Below are positions 26,926 through 37,636 of a DNA stretch of 64,000 nucleotides, piece by piece. The translations under genes and the position numbers were made by a program. The stretch's first letter is position 1. Each line of letters starts with the position of its first letter. Below the pieces are notes generated by a model, which worked only from the letters and a program-made list of their open reading frames with translations, had not been told where the DNA came from and did not search any database. This DNA comes from Microglena sp. YARC (Eukaryota > Chlorophyta > Chlorophyceae > Chlamydomonadales > Chlamydomonadaceae), in the NCBI GenBank assembly GCA_022414725.1, contig CM039467.1, forward strand, positions 12,716,948 through 12,780,947. The letters run 5' to 3'.

Positions 26926-27711
26926 ATGAGTAATAGTAATCCTTACATTTACAACGTCCTTTTCGCCACGAGCTCGCTCATGTCCATGTACGGCGGCGGT
27001 GGCATCCACGCGTTGGGCGTGTACATCTTCAAGGGCTCCCAGGAGTACACGGTCTACGTACCGAACCACGCATGCGACCCGCATGTGTACACCATGCTGA
27101 GCACAGGCGACTTCGACATAGCGCTCATCCGACTGAGCTTGTACTCCATTAACGTCGAGACCATGTTGTGGCGGACCTTGTTCATGGCTGTGGACAAACC
27201 GATCTACCTGGGCGTCTTCAGGTGCATCGACCCACCACCACCTCCTCCTCGCATGAACGACGACCACCACCACCACCACCTACCCCGTTTGAGTCTTCGT
27301 TCCCCCAAGAACATTGATCCTTCCGAATACAACAAGAAGATACCTCATCTCCCCAAGGAACCCCATCTTCCCAACAAGACCTTGACGGACGAGGAGCGCT
27401 GAAAAATTCTTGATACTTTGGGTATGAAGCGCATATGTTGCAGTACTACTACTACTACTGCTCCCCAGACGGATGCCGAGTTTTCGTTCAACATCCCCTC
27501 CCCCCCCCCACCCAGGAAGGCGGTCTCCTCCTCCTCCTCCTCCTCTTCAGTAGTAGTAGCAGAAGCAGCAACAGCAGCAGCAACCAAGCGGTCGCGCTTT
27601 TGTGAGATGTCCTACCGCAAGATGACTGACCTGGAGGTGCTGCATATCCTGAAGGAGGCTAAGCTGATAAGCTGCAAAGCTCCAGTGAGGAGGAGGAGAA
27701 TGAGGAGCTGA
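26926..27711 (+). CDS. Unknown protein with an in-frame RPB10-derived segment and a TGA
   Basis: From ATG 26926 the frame encodes a globular part (NPYIYNVLFATSSLMSMYGG through MLWRTLFMAVDKPIYLGVFR), then Pro/His linkers. At 27376-27441 it carries a 66-bp segment 95% identical to the RPB10 gene (49771-49836), read in the same frame (KTLTDEER, then KILDTLGMKRICC). The TGA at 27400-27402 replaces the Gly codon of RPB10. The frame then goes on for another ~100 codons with low-complexity Ser/Ala and SYRKMTDLEVLHILKEAKLI to TGA 27711. Function unknown. Confidence 0.5.
27376..27441 (+). repeat. Partial duplicate of the RPB10 gene
   Basis: Sixty-six bases match 49771-49836 with three mismatches, including the G-to-T change that makes the TGA. 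The flanks do not match, so this is a short segmental copy inserted in frame in another gene. Confidence 0.8.
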
Positions 27712-27715
27712 TCCT

Positions 27716-27760
27716 AGCCTAGCCAAGCCGAGCCTAGCCGAGCCTAGCCTAGCCTAGCAT
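27716..27760. repeat. GCCTA/GCCGA pentanucleotide-type repeat
   Basis: Short units of AGCCTAGCC and AGCCGAGCC alternate between two genes, followed by a run of 12 G at 27781-27792. No gene is seen between 27712 and 27908. Confidence 0.7.
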
Positions 27761-27908
27761 GATGTTTTTTGAGAAGAGACGGGGGGGGGGGGAGCAGCAT
27801 CATGTATGCATGTACCATCATCATGGTCCGAAGGCGTGCAACAACTTGAAAATAGTTTGAGAACGGTTTAAATTATTTGAAACATTTATATCACAACTAC
27901 TGTAAAAA

Positions 27909-28328
27909 ATGGCTGGGCATCATCCCCTCTCTGCGTCTCCTTGCGTGTCCGAATACTTGAAAGGGCTTATGAAGGATCACCTCGAAAAGATCAACGAGGT
28001 ATACGAACATAATTTCGTAGCATCATTTTCAGATTCAGATAAAGCTTTTTCCCTTGTGTTAAAGAAGGTTATGGAGGACAAGGAGGACAAGGCATTCATC
28101 AATGTCAATTACGGTAAGCTGTGTACAGATGGCAATGGTGACATGGCTGAGTTACTCGTCCATTATATTATCGGGCGCATCAACACTTACATCATAAATG
28201 TTGATGAACACAATGATGCTGATACAATAAGTAATATTCAAGCAAGCGTTGATAAAATGGTGGTCATCCTTGGGAATTTCAGCCAATCCATACAGTTGTT
28301 CTCAAATATAGTGGGACACACCTTATAA
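27909..28328 (+). CDS. AT-rich hypothetical protein ending in an inserted element
   Basis: 139 residues, largely helical: SEYLKGLMKDHLEKINEVYE, later DTISNIQASVDKMVVILGNF. The last 12 codons (IQLFSNIVGHTL) are encoded by the left end of the small TA-flanked element at 28293, so the original C-terminus was probably replaced. Base composition is AT-richer than the neighbours and resembles the genes at 29860 and 32295. Family not recognised. Confidence 0.5.
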   Translation: MAGHHPLSASPCVSEYLKGLMKDHLEKINEVYEHNFVASFSDSDKAFSLVLKKVMEDKEDKAFINVNYGKLCTDGNGDMAELLVHYIIGRINTYIINVDEHNDADTISNIQASVDKMVVILGNFSQSIQLFSNIVGHTL

Positions 28329-28440
28329 TCATCGAACCTGCAGGTCGACCTTCCTGAGACTCCTCAAAAAATATTTGTAGTGAACCACGGGTTTCAGGGG
28401 ATAATTATAAAGGTGTCCCATAATTATTTGAGAACAATTG
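28293..28440. mobile_element. MITE-like element, family 1, with TA flanks
   Basis: 148 bp flanked by TA on both sides. The left end CAGTTGTTCTCAAATATAGT and the right end ATTATTTGAGAACAATTG are inverted copies, and the repeats continue inward through GGGACACACCTTATAAT and ATTATAAAGGTGTCCC. TA target duplication and a CAG...CTG-type end are typical of Tc1/mariner elements. It carries no gene. Its right flank TA is part of the TATG that opens the next gene. Confidence 0.75.
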
Positions 28441-28441
28441 T

Positions 28442-29827
28442 ATGTCTATATCTTCTTCCGGCAACGCGAATCTCACAGGCGAGGACCCGGCAAGCAAGGG
28501 AAGCGGGGGGGGCGTCGCACCAATCCAGAACCAATCGCTCTCGGTCGGCTACAACGCTGCGCCGCTCTCCGTCGGCAGCATGAACGCCTTCATGGGCTAC
28601 CAGGTGGCGCTGTATTCGCGCACGGGCTCCTACAACGTGGCCGTCGGCAGCGAGTCCGCCTTGCGTATGGGCTCCTCTTACAACTGCGTGATCGGGTACT
28701 CGACGGCGCCGTCGCTGGTCAACGGTGGCGCGTCGACGATAGTGGGAGCCCTCGCGGGCGCGGCGATCGTCTCCGGCAGGGCGAACACGCTCTTGGGGTG
28801 CGCCGCTGACGTTGGCGGGGGGAACGTAGAGGACGCAGTGGCGGTAGGCTTGGCCTCGAGCGTCGGCGCCAACGGGGGGGTGGCCATCGGCGCCGGCGCT
28901 ACGGCGGGCGGTGCTCTCTCCCTCGCGCTCGGCGCCGGGGCGCAGACCGCCAGCGAGGGGGAGATCAACATCATGAACCGCGTGCGGGGGGGGTACCACG
29001 CCGCAGCCAATCCCCCGAGTAGTAGTAGTAGTAGTAGTAGTAGTAACACGCAGCAAAAGCAGCAGTACACGCTGGAACTCAATGCAGACCTCACGCGTGT
29101 CGGCGGCGCGCTTTCTTTCTCTTCTTCAGGAGGTCCATCCTCCTCCTCCTCCTCCTCGGGGGGGTGGGCCGTCTTCAGGGACGCCGCCTCGAAGGACCTC
29201 GTCTTCCTTTCGGAGGAGGGTGTCTCCACGCGTCTGACGGGGTCCTTCCGGCCCGGCGTGCTGAACTTTACGGGGCAGCATCGGTGCAGGGTGGCGGCGG
29301 GGGAGGACATCCGGGCGTTTCGGCCCGGTGCCGTCGTGGTGGCCACCGGCGCGTACTGCGACCTGGACGGCTGCGAGGACCTCCATGACGTGGACGAGGC
29401 TCTGCCGGTGGTGGCGTTGTGCCGTCGCGCTAGGGACCCGTGCGTCTTCGGCGTCGTGAGCACGGTGCACCACACAGCCGAGGGGGGTAGGGAGTTCCAG
29501 GTGGGCGCCGTGATCGCGCGCCTGCCGGCGGGCGACGACGACTCGCTGCTCGGACGGTTCAGCGTGAGCTCCGCGGGCGAGGGGGGCGTGCTCGTGTGCG
29601 GACAGGGGGGGGACATACGGAATGGGGACCTGCTGGTCGCGTCCGACACTCCGGGTGTGTGCATGCGCCAATCCCATATCTCCTACATATTGGGAAAGGG
29701 CGAGGGCGACGATGTGGTTAGGACGTGCACAGTGACAGTGACTGTCGCTAAGGTCACGTGCGACTGTGCGTTCAACAACAACAACAAAAATGAAAACAAA
29801 CTCGTGGGGTGCTCCTACCGCATGTGA
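28442..29827 (+). CDS. Fibre protein: YadA-like head repeats plus peptidase G2-type C-terminus
   Basis: 461 residues. Residues about 30-180 are short repeats such as NVAVGSESALRMG, NTLLGCAADVG, DAVAVGLASSVGANG and GVAIGAGATAGG, like the beta-roll head of trimeric adhesins. After a Ser/Gln linker, the C-terminal 230 residues resemble the phage-spike G2-type autoproteolytic domain: FRPGAVVVATGAY, DPCVFGVVS, EGGVLVCGQGGDIRNGDLLV and SDTPGVCMRQ. This suggests a self-processing trimeric surface fibre. The ATG overlaps the target site of the preceding element. GC-rich and intact. Confidence 0.65.
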   Translation: MSISSSGNANLTGEDPASKGSGGGVAPIQNQSLSVGYNAAPLSVGSMNAFMGYQVALYSRTGSYNVAVGSESALRMGSSYNCVIGYSTAPSLVNGGASTIVGALAGAAIVSGRANTLLGCAADVGGGNVEDAVAVGLASSVGANGGVAIGAGATAGGALSLALGAGAQTASEGEINIMNRVRGGYHAAANPPSSSSSSSSSNTQQKQQYTLELNADLTRVGGALSFSSSGGPSSSSSSSGGWAVFRDAASKDLVFLSEEGVSTRLTGSFRPGVLNFTGQHRCRVAAGEDIRAFRPGAVVVATGAYCDLDGCEDLHDVDEALPVVALCRRARDPCVFGVVSTVHHTAEGGREFQVGAVIARLPAGDDDSLLGRFSVSSAGEGGVLVCGQGGDIRNGDLLVASDTPGVCMRQSHISYILGKGEGDDVVRTCTVTVTVAKVTCDCAFNNNNKNENKLVGCSYRM

Positions 29828-29859
29828 CGACTCCGCCTGACGATGACTCCATGGCTCGA

Positions 29860-30483
29860 TTACGATTGCGGATTAATTTTGTTAATGTATTTATTGATTT
29901 TATCCCTTTCTCCTTCCGGAATCAAGTTCATATTGGTATTTAAAATTTCTGTAGCACGCCTAACTGCTTGTTCACCAAGATCGTTGACATCAGGTATTGC
30001 ATTTTCGTGTTGTCCCCGATTCTTCCACATGGCAATTTCGTAGAATGCATAACATATATAAGCGGACTTCTGCAGGTTGGTTTGGTTGTCAATATCTTTC
30101 GGAAAATTAATATTCAAATTATCAATACTTAACATTGTAAACACCAAGTTTGATAAAGTATCGGCAACGGAACCATTTTCAAGTTCAAGATTATGACCTG
30201 TGAGGAAATCCTTGTTCATTATTTTCAAACTGTGCACATGCTGAGCATTCTGCTGCTTCTGCTGCTGAACATTCGACAGAGCAACCGGCTGAGCAACCGA
30301 CGGAGCAACCGACGGAGCATTCGACTGAGCATTCGACGGAGCAACCGACGGAGCATTCGACGGAGCAACCGTCTGTTGTTGTTGTTGTTGTTGTTGTTGC
30401 GCCTTCGTAATATTATTATTAACAACCGAAGTCTGAGTTGCATGCGCAATCGTCTGCTGCCCTGGAGTTGTTGCACCACTCAT
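29860..30483 (-). CDS. AT-rich hypothetical protein
   Basis: 207 residues. Residues 25-80 are low complexity (Gln run, then APSNAPSVAPSNAQ repeats); the C-terminal 110 residues are helical, e.g. DTLSNLVFTMLSIDNLNINF and SAYICYAFYEIAMWKN. Composition is like the AT-rich genes at 27909 and 32295. It is transcribed towards the fibre gene. Family not recognised. Confidence 0.5.
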   Translation of the reverse strand: MSGATTPGQQTIAHATQTSVVNNNITKAQQQQQQQQQTVAPSNAPSVAPSNAQSNAPSVAPSVAQPVALSNVQQQKQQNAQHVHSLKIMNKDFLTGHNLELENGSVADTLSNLVFTMLSIDNLNINFPKDIDNQTNLQKSAYICYAFYEIAMWKNRGQHENAIPDVNDLGEQAVRRATEILNTNMNLIPEGERDKINKYINKINPQS

Positions 30484-30720
30484 TCTTCTGTTTTTTAGTA
30501 CATGAAGAATTTTTTATTTATTTTTTCAACCAACTACTACGGTCTTTTTTACTGTTCCGCCGACTCTTACCGTGATCGAGGATCCGCGGAAAGTTGGTCA
30601 TATTTTTTAAATCTTCGTGTGTGAGTACACCACAAATTCATCCGTATTGGGGTTATTATTATCATTTCGCCATGGGTGTCATCATCATCATTCTTCGAGA
30701 ACGACATCCTGCCGATCCTG

Positions 30721-31601
30721 ATGCACCAGTTGGTATACCGCGACCATCATAAACATCATAATACTAGTGGTAATAGTCGTAGTAATAGTGATAACAGTAA
30801 TGATAGTGGTAACAATGTCTTTATCAGCAGCGGGGACATCGGTAGTTTGCTTCTGACGTCCCGCGCGTGCCGCAACGCCGTCCTGCCGGTGAAGAAGCGT
30901 CTCCTTCGCATGTGCCTCGACCGGGAGCTGCCCCCCGACTTCATACAGTCGCATGAATGCCTACATCATGAGTTTGATCATGGTGACGAATTTCCCATAC
31001 TTCTCCAAAGCTACATCTCGGTGCCGAGCCTGGTGCGATGTGTTTGCTCGATCCTCCACGCCACCCGCTGGAACGCCCTGCATGTGATAAACGCAAAGTT
31101 GTCGTCAGCAGCAGTATCAGCAGCAACATTATCAGCAGCTTATAATGATACTGATACTGATTACACACTACCATCATCAAACGTTGTTCGCGGTGTGTGG
31201 TGGTCGGGTGGTGCCGAAGAAGAAGTCTGCGTGGACGACGCCGCCGCCGTTTTCCAGAATCTCGCGCGATCGACTCTCTACGGCGCGACTTGGCGACGCG
31301 GGTGGCATCGATACGTAAAAGAAGAGACGTGTGTGGACATGGACAGTGCGGTCTTGAGCACTCGCGCGCTGAACACGAACGTCTACTCGTCCATGGTGCT
31401 GTCGTACGCGCGGACCTATACGAAAGGGTCCAAGGGTCCGCAGGAGACTGGACGGCAGTGATTCCGCCGCATGCAAATGTTGTGTTGATGTATGACGACG
31501 ACGATTGCGACCGCCGGAGGACCATGACAACAACGACAACGACAACGACGACAACGACGCCGATGACGGTCGGCGAACTATTTCAAAATCTTATTAAAAT
31601 T

Positions 31602-31638
<37 letters not shown>

Positions 31639-32088
31639 AGGAGGAGGAGGAGGAGACACTACTTTTACTCCCGACTATCATCCCCGATGCATCCCCCCCC
31701 TCTGATGAGGAGGATGAGGAGGGGGGGGGGACTTCTCCCCCCTCCTGATTACGTATACACTACTCGCAACGTGGACTTTCGTATGCATGCGACGTACGCG
31801 ATGTTCTCCTTTGTGGGTGCCTCGTGTTCGAACGCTCGCATGGGGTGGGGGGGCGCCTACGGCATCGAGATCGTGCGCACGCTGCAGGGGCAGCTCATGG
31901 AGGCTTGGCGCACGCGCTGGAACGAGCGTAACGCGCGCATGTACCGCCGGCTGATGCGGTTGCTCGACACCGTGTACAATGTGTTGGCGCGCCCCTTTGG
32001 ACCTCCTCCCATCATGATCGCTATTATCGCGGCTCACGATAATAATAATAATAATCACGGGGCAGGAGCGGAGCAGCAACAAGACCAA

Positions 32089-32139
<51 letters not shown>

Positions 32140-32235
32140 GACCAGCAGCAGCTTGCGGGCAGTGTTGACACGAACCCCGACCCTGGCGACACCGGCGACG
32201 ACCACGACGACGATGATGGCGGCGGTATCTGGTGA
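30721..32235 (+). CDS. F-box-like protein with two frameshifts and a Gln-rich tail
   Basis: The N-terminal part (ILPILMHQLVYRD, then DIGSLLLTSRACRNAVLPVKK) resembles a divergent F-box around an Asn/Ser insert. F-box proteins recruit substrates to SCF ubiquitin ligases and are frequent in giant viruses. The coding frame shifts near 31400-31440 (continuing GDWTAVIPPHANVVLMYDDD) and back at the 10-G run at 31721-31730 (continuing YVYTTRNVDFRMHATYAMF). Poly-Gln runs encoded by CAG repeats lie at 31603-31640 and 32090-32145. An in-frame upstream GTG at 30676 and an out-of-frame ATG at 30672 suggest the true start is also shifted. Confidence 0.45.
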
Positions 32236-32294
32236 TTCCTATCAAAAAAATAAATATGTTGTAGAATTCAAATAGGTGATGTGCGTGTAATACT

Positions 32295-35200
32295 ATGCAA
32301 CAATATAGCAGCACACCCAAGATCCCCAGAGGATTCAAATCTATGCTCAATGGTGATGGTAATAGTACGTTTAAATTAAAAGATTGCTTACAAAAAGCGG
32401 TGGAAGTGTTAAACGGACTCAATAATATACAATGGAAGTTTACTTTTGATTCTTCTACAGGTAACATTGTGGTAGAAAGTACGAATTACAAAAAAACGAG
32501 CACAATCATCAAAACTAAAAGCTCAAGCTCAAGCACTGCAATTAAATTTGATTTAGCAGTCGTATTTGTTCAATCCATAGTGGATATGCTGACCCACCTG
32601 TACGTATCCTTGGATGGAAACGATCATAATAATGATAATATAAGTACAACAGTTGAGGATAATATTAATCGAGTTATCACTAACGTGTTTGGGAAGGTGC
32701 AGACGCGCGAGGCGGCACAGGCGGCGAAGGCGGCGTAGGCGGCACAGGCGGCACAGGCGGCGAAGGCGGCACAGGCGGCGAAGGCGGCGCAGGCGGCACA
32801 GGCGGCGAAGGCGGCGCAGGCGGCACAGGCGGCGCAGACGAACCGGAAGGCGGAAGTTTTGAAAAAAGAAAAAGATGAAGAAATTGCTCAAACAACTAAA
32901 TTAAGAAACAACTATTCTAAACAAAATATAGTTTTTTCAGGACCATCCGAATTAACTTTTGAAGAAATTAATGAAATAATACAAAAATATAAAGACAGAT
33001 ACGGTTGGAGCAACCAACTTCAAACTAGTAATAATGTCAGGGAGACTAATGGAATATTAATAATGATGGTACTCTATAATTTGATGATGAACCAATCGCA
33101 CATAGCGAATCTTATGTCGCTTACGAAAGAACAACGCCACGATTTATTTTTTGATGGTGTGCTTAAATCTTACAAACAATACATTTATTTTGACTATGAT
33201 AACAAAATTACAAACTTACAATTCGTGACTGAATTGTATTTCAATTTAAGTTGCACCAGTGGAGAAAATTGTGACAGGGTTAAAATTAATACGTCATGTG
33301 AACAATTTCAAAACTGGTTATCTGCATTAGACAAAGAAATGTTTAAAACTTGTTTTGATAATGTTATTGTAGACATATTAAAACAACAAACATTTAATCA
33401 ACCGAAATTACTGACATACATAAGAATCCGAGGTGATGAATTTGGCAATATGGCGGACAAAAATAATTTCGAGATAAAAGAAGAACATAAGAAGAACTTT
33501 TTGTTGATAAACTTGAATTATATGAATAATAAAACATATGTTTCTGGACCATTTACCAATATATTCTTTAAAGAAGATAGCAATTTAGAAATTGTCGAAA
33601 TAGTCGAATTACTTCAAAATAAAAAGTCAGTGTTCGTCGTTGGGTATGGCTCGAGTGGTGCTGGCAAGACGTGAACATTAGTAAAGTATAGATGTATTGA
33701 AAATGAAAAAAATCAATCAAAATCTGGGATATTGTTAAATATTATTACACAATTAAATGATGTATCGTTCGTAACGATGGAAGTTTTCGAAGATTATTAT
33801 GGAAATTTTGAACAAGTTAGGTTGACCGGCACAACAACAACAACAGGCAACGTTGCTCAAACAACACATTTAAAAGAAACATTGACATTTAACCTAAAAA
33901 GTGGTAGTTATACTGTGTCTGAACCAACAGAGTTGGATGGAAAAAAAATTCCAGCAGAATTAGGTCAATGTATAATTTTTTTTATTGACGAACCCGAGCA
34001 ACGGCGAATTGCTGCTACAACTAATACCATTCAAAGTTCTCGAAGCCATGTGATCGTCAAATTGACATTGACTTTCAAAGATGAGGGAACTGCAAATATG
34101 CATATAGCAGATTACGCAGGTGTAGAAAATATTTTTCAATGCGATGATGTAAGTGAACTCGTGAAATTCGCTAACATAAAAAGTAACAGAGGAAAGGGGT
34201 TCTTTTATGACCTGGATAAACCAGAACTTGAAAAAGATACGAAATCATGTCTTGATAACAAAAAATAATATAGTTTCAAAGTGGGCGCGGAAGAAGTAAT
34301 TTTACCCACACATTGGTAAAAATAACCAAATATTAACTGAAGATGAGGCGAAAATTATTAATGGACATAAAACATGGACAACATATTCACCAGTAAGTAC
34401 CCCATTTAATTTTGAAAAAGAAAAAGAAAAACTGCAAAATTTTAATACGAACATACGAACATACGAAACAAATCAATCAAATGCAGAAAACAATGCGCAA
34501 AATCTTGAGAAAAATGGTCAAAAACAAAAACAATTTAAAATTGATCAAAATGCTGAAATAGAAAAAATTAAAACTGCACTTAAAATCCTAGGAAATGAAT
34601 ATTATTGGGAAGAACAAGATGAAAACGGAGAAGAAGTCATCCATATTTACCACAATATGGCATAATATATTATATTCCTTATTATAATATATGCGATAAG
34701 TGTCCTATATTATCTATAAATCCCGCAAAACAAGGTCTTGATATTGATCAAATACAAAAATACCATAGGAATTTTATGAGTTATATTAAACAAACACACA
34801 AAATACAAAAAACAAAATACAATACAAATCAAATCCATTTATCAGGTATCGGTTATTTTAAACAATGTTCAAAACCTGAGAATCTATCTGTATCCATTGA
34901 CGCTGGTCATGGACTTACCGTAACTTTCATGTCCGACGGAAAATGTATTCCGGAATCAGACAAAAATCGAAAAGCAAAGTATTTCTCATCACATTATGAC
35001 ATAAATTTCGACCCTGACAAAACTTATATTAAAGTATATAGTACGGTTAAAATAGAAAAACGTCAGTTTGTCGACGAAGTCTCTAAAATTTATCCTAAAC
35101 TAGAAGAAAATTGGGGGAAAATATCGGCGGCGTTAAACAAGCTTCATGCGTATTACTCATATTGTGTACAAAGACTTAACGATATTCAAGGTGTTTGCAA

Positions 35201-35870
35201 CTGCCGTAAGGGTGAGGGTGAACATATCAATATGTCTATAGAAACAATGCGTAACCATATATTCGAACTTTTGTCCGCTGACAAGAACAATTTCACAAAG
35301 ACGGCAACATATACTAAGTGCACATCTGATTTGTTACCACCTTTAGTAATAGACCCCGAGCCAAAAAAAAGTCTACCTCTTTCATACAAATCTGGTTCAA
35401 ATAATGCTATGGCATTGGCAGTTGGTAAAGATGAAGAAGTGAATGTCGTTGTGTTTGGTATTTTCAACAATTCTCCGGGTCAAGAACTTCAGAAATTATA
35501 TGTAGATATAAATAAACTAAAATATTGGTATAATTGCTATTTAGTAAATAGCAATTATAAATTGAACGTTACACCTATACCGAAGGTTCTCCAAGGTATT
35601 TTGGAAGATTATAGTGATGAAACAAATATTTTGATTATGATTGGAGAAGAGATCAACAAAATCAAAGAAATGAATCAATCAAGTCTGGCCCCCGCCCAGA
35701 AAAATATTCTAAACAAAATAAAGGAATTTATAGATAGATTTAAACATAAAACACGTTTATCATTGGACGATGTTAAAAATATTATAGAGATGATTCAACG
35801 TGAAAACAACACGAGTCCCATCGGAACACTGGAGTTCATGGACCACATGTCGAAGATGAACTTTGAATAA
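32295..35870 (+). pseudogene. Decayed kinesin-like motor gene
   Basis: In one register the window shows a P-loop GYGSSGAGKT (33642-33671), a kinesin switch I NTIQSSRSHVIVKL (about 34023) and switch II DYAGVE (about 34110), in kinesin order and spacing. The same register starts at ATG 32295 with an unrelated N-terminal region and passes a TAG at 32736, an Ala-rich repeat, a TGA at 33672 directly after GKT, and a TAA at 34266. After about 500 bases with many stops, an open frame (34776-35870) ends NNTSPIGTLEFMDHMSKMN and may be the C-terminal part. The region is clearly AT-richer than its surroundings. As it stands no functional motor can be made. Confidence 0.65.
32697..32852. repeat. GCGGCACAG/GCGGCGAAG repeat
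   Basis: About 17 units of 9 bp encode Ala-Ala-Gln or Ala-Ala-Lys in the kinesin-like gene. One CAG or AAG has become TAG at 32736. The GC-rich array is embedded in an AT-rich gene. Confidence 0.85.
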
Positions 35871-35934
35871 ATACCTTTTTGTAACACGGATGAAGTTGTC
35901 ATTGATGAAACTACAAAGTTAAGAAAAATAGGAG

Positions 35935-37636
35935 TTAATAATCGACCGATTCGTCCATGAACAGCAACTCCGCCACCGCTTCCTTCGGCAGGTAGGGCCT
36001 GGGTTTGTGGAACCCGAAGCACGGCTTTTTTGAATTTTCCACGTTTGAGGAGGAGGAGGGCACGACGACGCGCTGTTCGACGGCGAACCTCCCCCCGACT
36101 TCCGTTGGGCAGCCGCGCCTGATCGCAGCAAACGAAGAAAACGTCCTCCGGCTCAGGCTGCAGGTTTAAGTTGAACAAGCGGCATACACCTTTAGATTTG
36201 GTGGTCACGACGACGTCCAGACACGCATCCACACGTCTCAGGGAAAGACCACCGTTACCTACCAGCGTGGGCGCCAGACGCTTCAGCTCCGCGTTCGCAG
36301 GCGTGTCCGCCCACGGCGCGCCCACGTAGTCCTGCGCCATCAGCTCCTCGTCATCCTCGATGCCAGGGCGCACAACCATACCGTCGTCCTGCACGAACAG
36401 CGCCATTTTGCCTACAGCGACCGCCTTCAGCTTCCTCCAAAAGGCGGCGCTCTTCAACAACGCGCTGTACGTGTTGATGCTGAAGGGTTTCTGCCCGGGA
36501 AGGTGCGGGTAGGAAGAAAGGCTCTCCTCCAGGACCACCGTGACCAGCTCTACGCCCTTGGGGACAAGATGAGGGAGGAGACAACGCTCCACGAACCGCT
36601 CGTTAGCGGGTGCACAGAAGACGACCACACACGGCCACCGACGCACATCGAGATTGTCGAGCGTCACGAGGACGGACAACATGCTCCACACGTTAGGGCG
36701 GTTTTCCACCACGACCACGCTACCGATGATCATCGGTGTTTTCACTGTTTTCGCGGTTGTCAAGGTCACTGTTTCCGGTGGTCTTGGTGGTGACCTTGGA
36801 GGTGGCCTCAAAAGGTGTCGTTTGAGGACGTACCGTAGCACGAAGTCGTACAACGGAAATTTGGACAGGTCCAGAGGTGCGCGTATGTACCGCATCACGA
36901 GGTCAGCTTGCAAGGTCTCCAAAATGTCAGGTGGGGGGGGGAGGGGATCATGATCATCACTACTCGACGACGACGTCTTCCCCCCCCCTCCCCCCCACAC
37001 CGGGAAAATGAGACAATTCTTATTCGTATTTGACAAAGAACGATGATGTGTGATGTCGACACACACGATCGCAGCGTTTTGGAGGACCGTCTCCTCCTGA
37101 GTGAGTGATGGTAGTGATGATGATGTGAAGAACGGAACGATCTCCAGACGCAAGTTGCCCGAACGTCTCGTGGCAACGGAGAGGACCGTTTTGGTTGCTT
37201 TCGTGAAGGTGTTGATGAGGTCATCATCGTGTGCGGAACCTCCTCCCCCCCTGAGTTCGACGATGATGCGGTCGTATATGGCCAACGGACACGTCGAAAG
37301 GAATATTTGCCACGGCATGCAGGTGTGTCTGGCACAGGGGCAGTGCTTGTCCAGGAAATCTCCGAGCATGATACTATTATCATTATGACCTCCTCTCTGA
37401 GTAGTAGTGACATAAACGGCTCCCCTGAAGTCTGTGCGCCACAGGTACCCGTCGAGGCAGATGCCGTGCGTGAGCGCCTCGATGCACGACCAGCCGATCT
37501 TGCGGGCATCCGACGTATTATCCTCCTCATCCGAGAGGAACGAAGAAACGTACATGTCCGAGACGGGATCGAGTACGCCAAGCTCGAGCGTCTTGATGAC
37601 TTCTCGAGTCCTCGACGCATAGTTGCGCACGTCCAT
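35935..37636 (-). CDS. DUF5672-type glycosyltransferase with N-terminal extension, frameshifted
   Basis: The C-terminal half matches the DUF5672 glycosyltransferase family: VVVENRPNVWSMLSVLVTLD, SALLKSAAFWRKL, ALFVQDDGMVVRPG, YVGAPWAD, LVGNGGLSLRR and PEDVFF. Such enzymes are common in giant viruses and may glycosylate virion proteins. The expected last motifs (GRFAVEQ then KPCFGFHKPRPYLP) are present in the next frame, from about 36115 to TAA 35935, so one base is lost or gained near 36110-36118. The first 270 residues are not recognised. Its ATG directly abuts the stop of the upstream minus-strand gene, suggesting joint expression. Confidence 0.72.

Noticed and set aside
28678..29664. 328-codon minus-strand frame across the fibre gene
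   Set aside because: GC-rich antisense shadow; the plus strand has recognisable YadA-like and G2-like domains.
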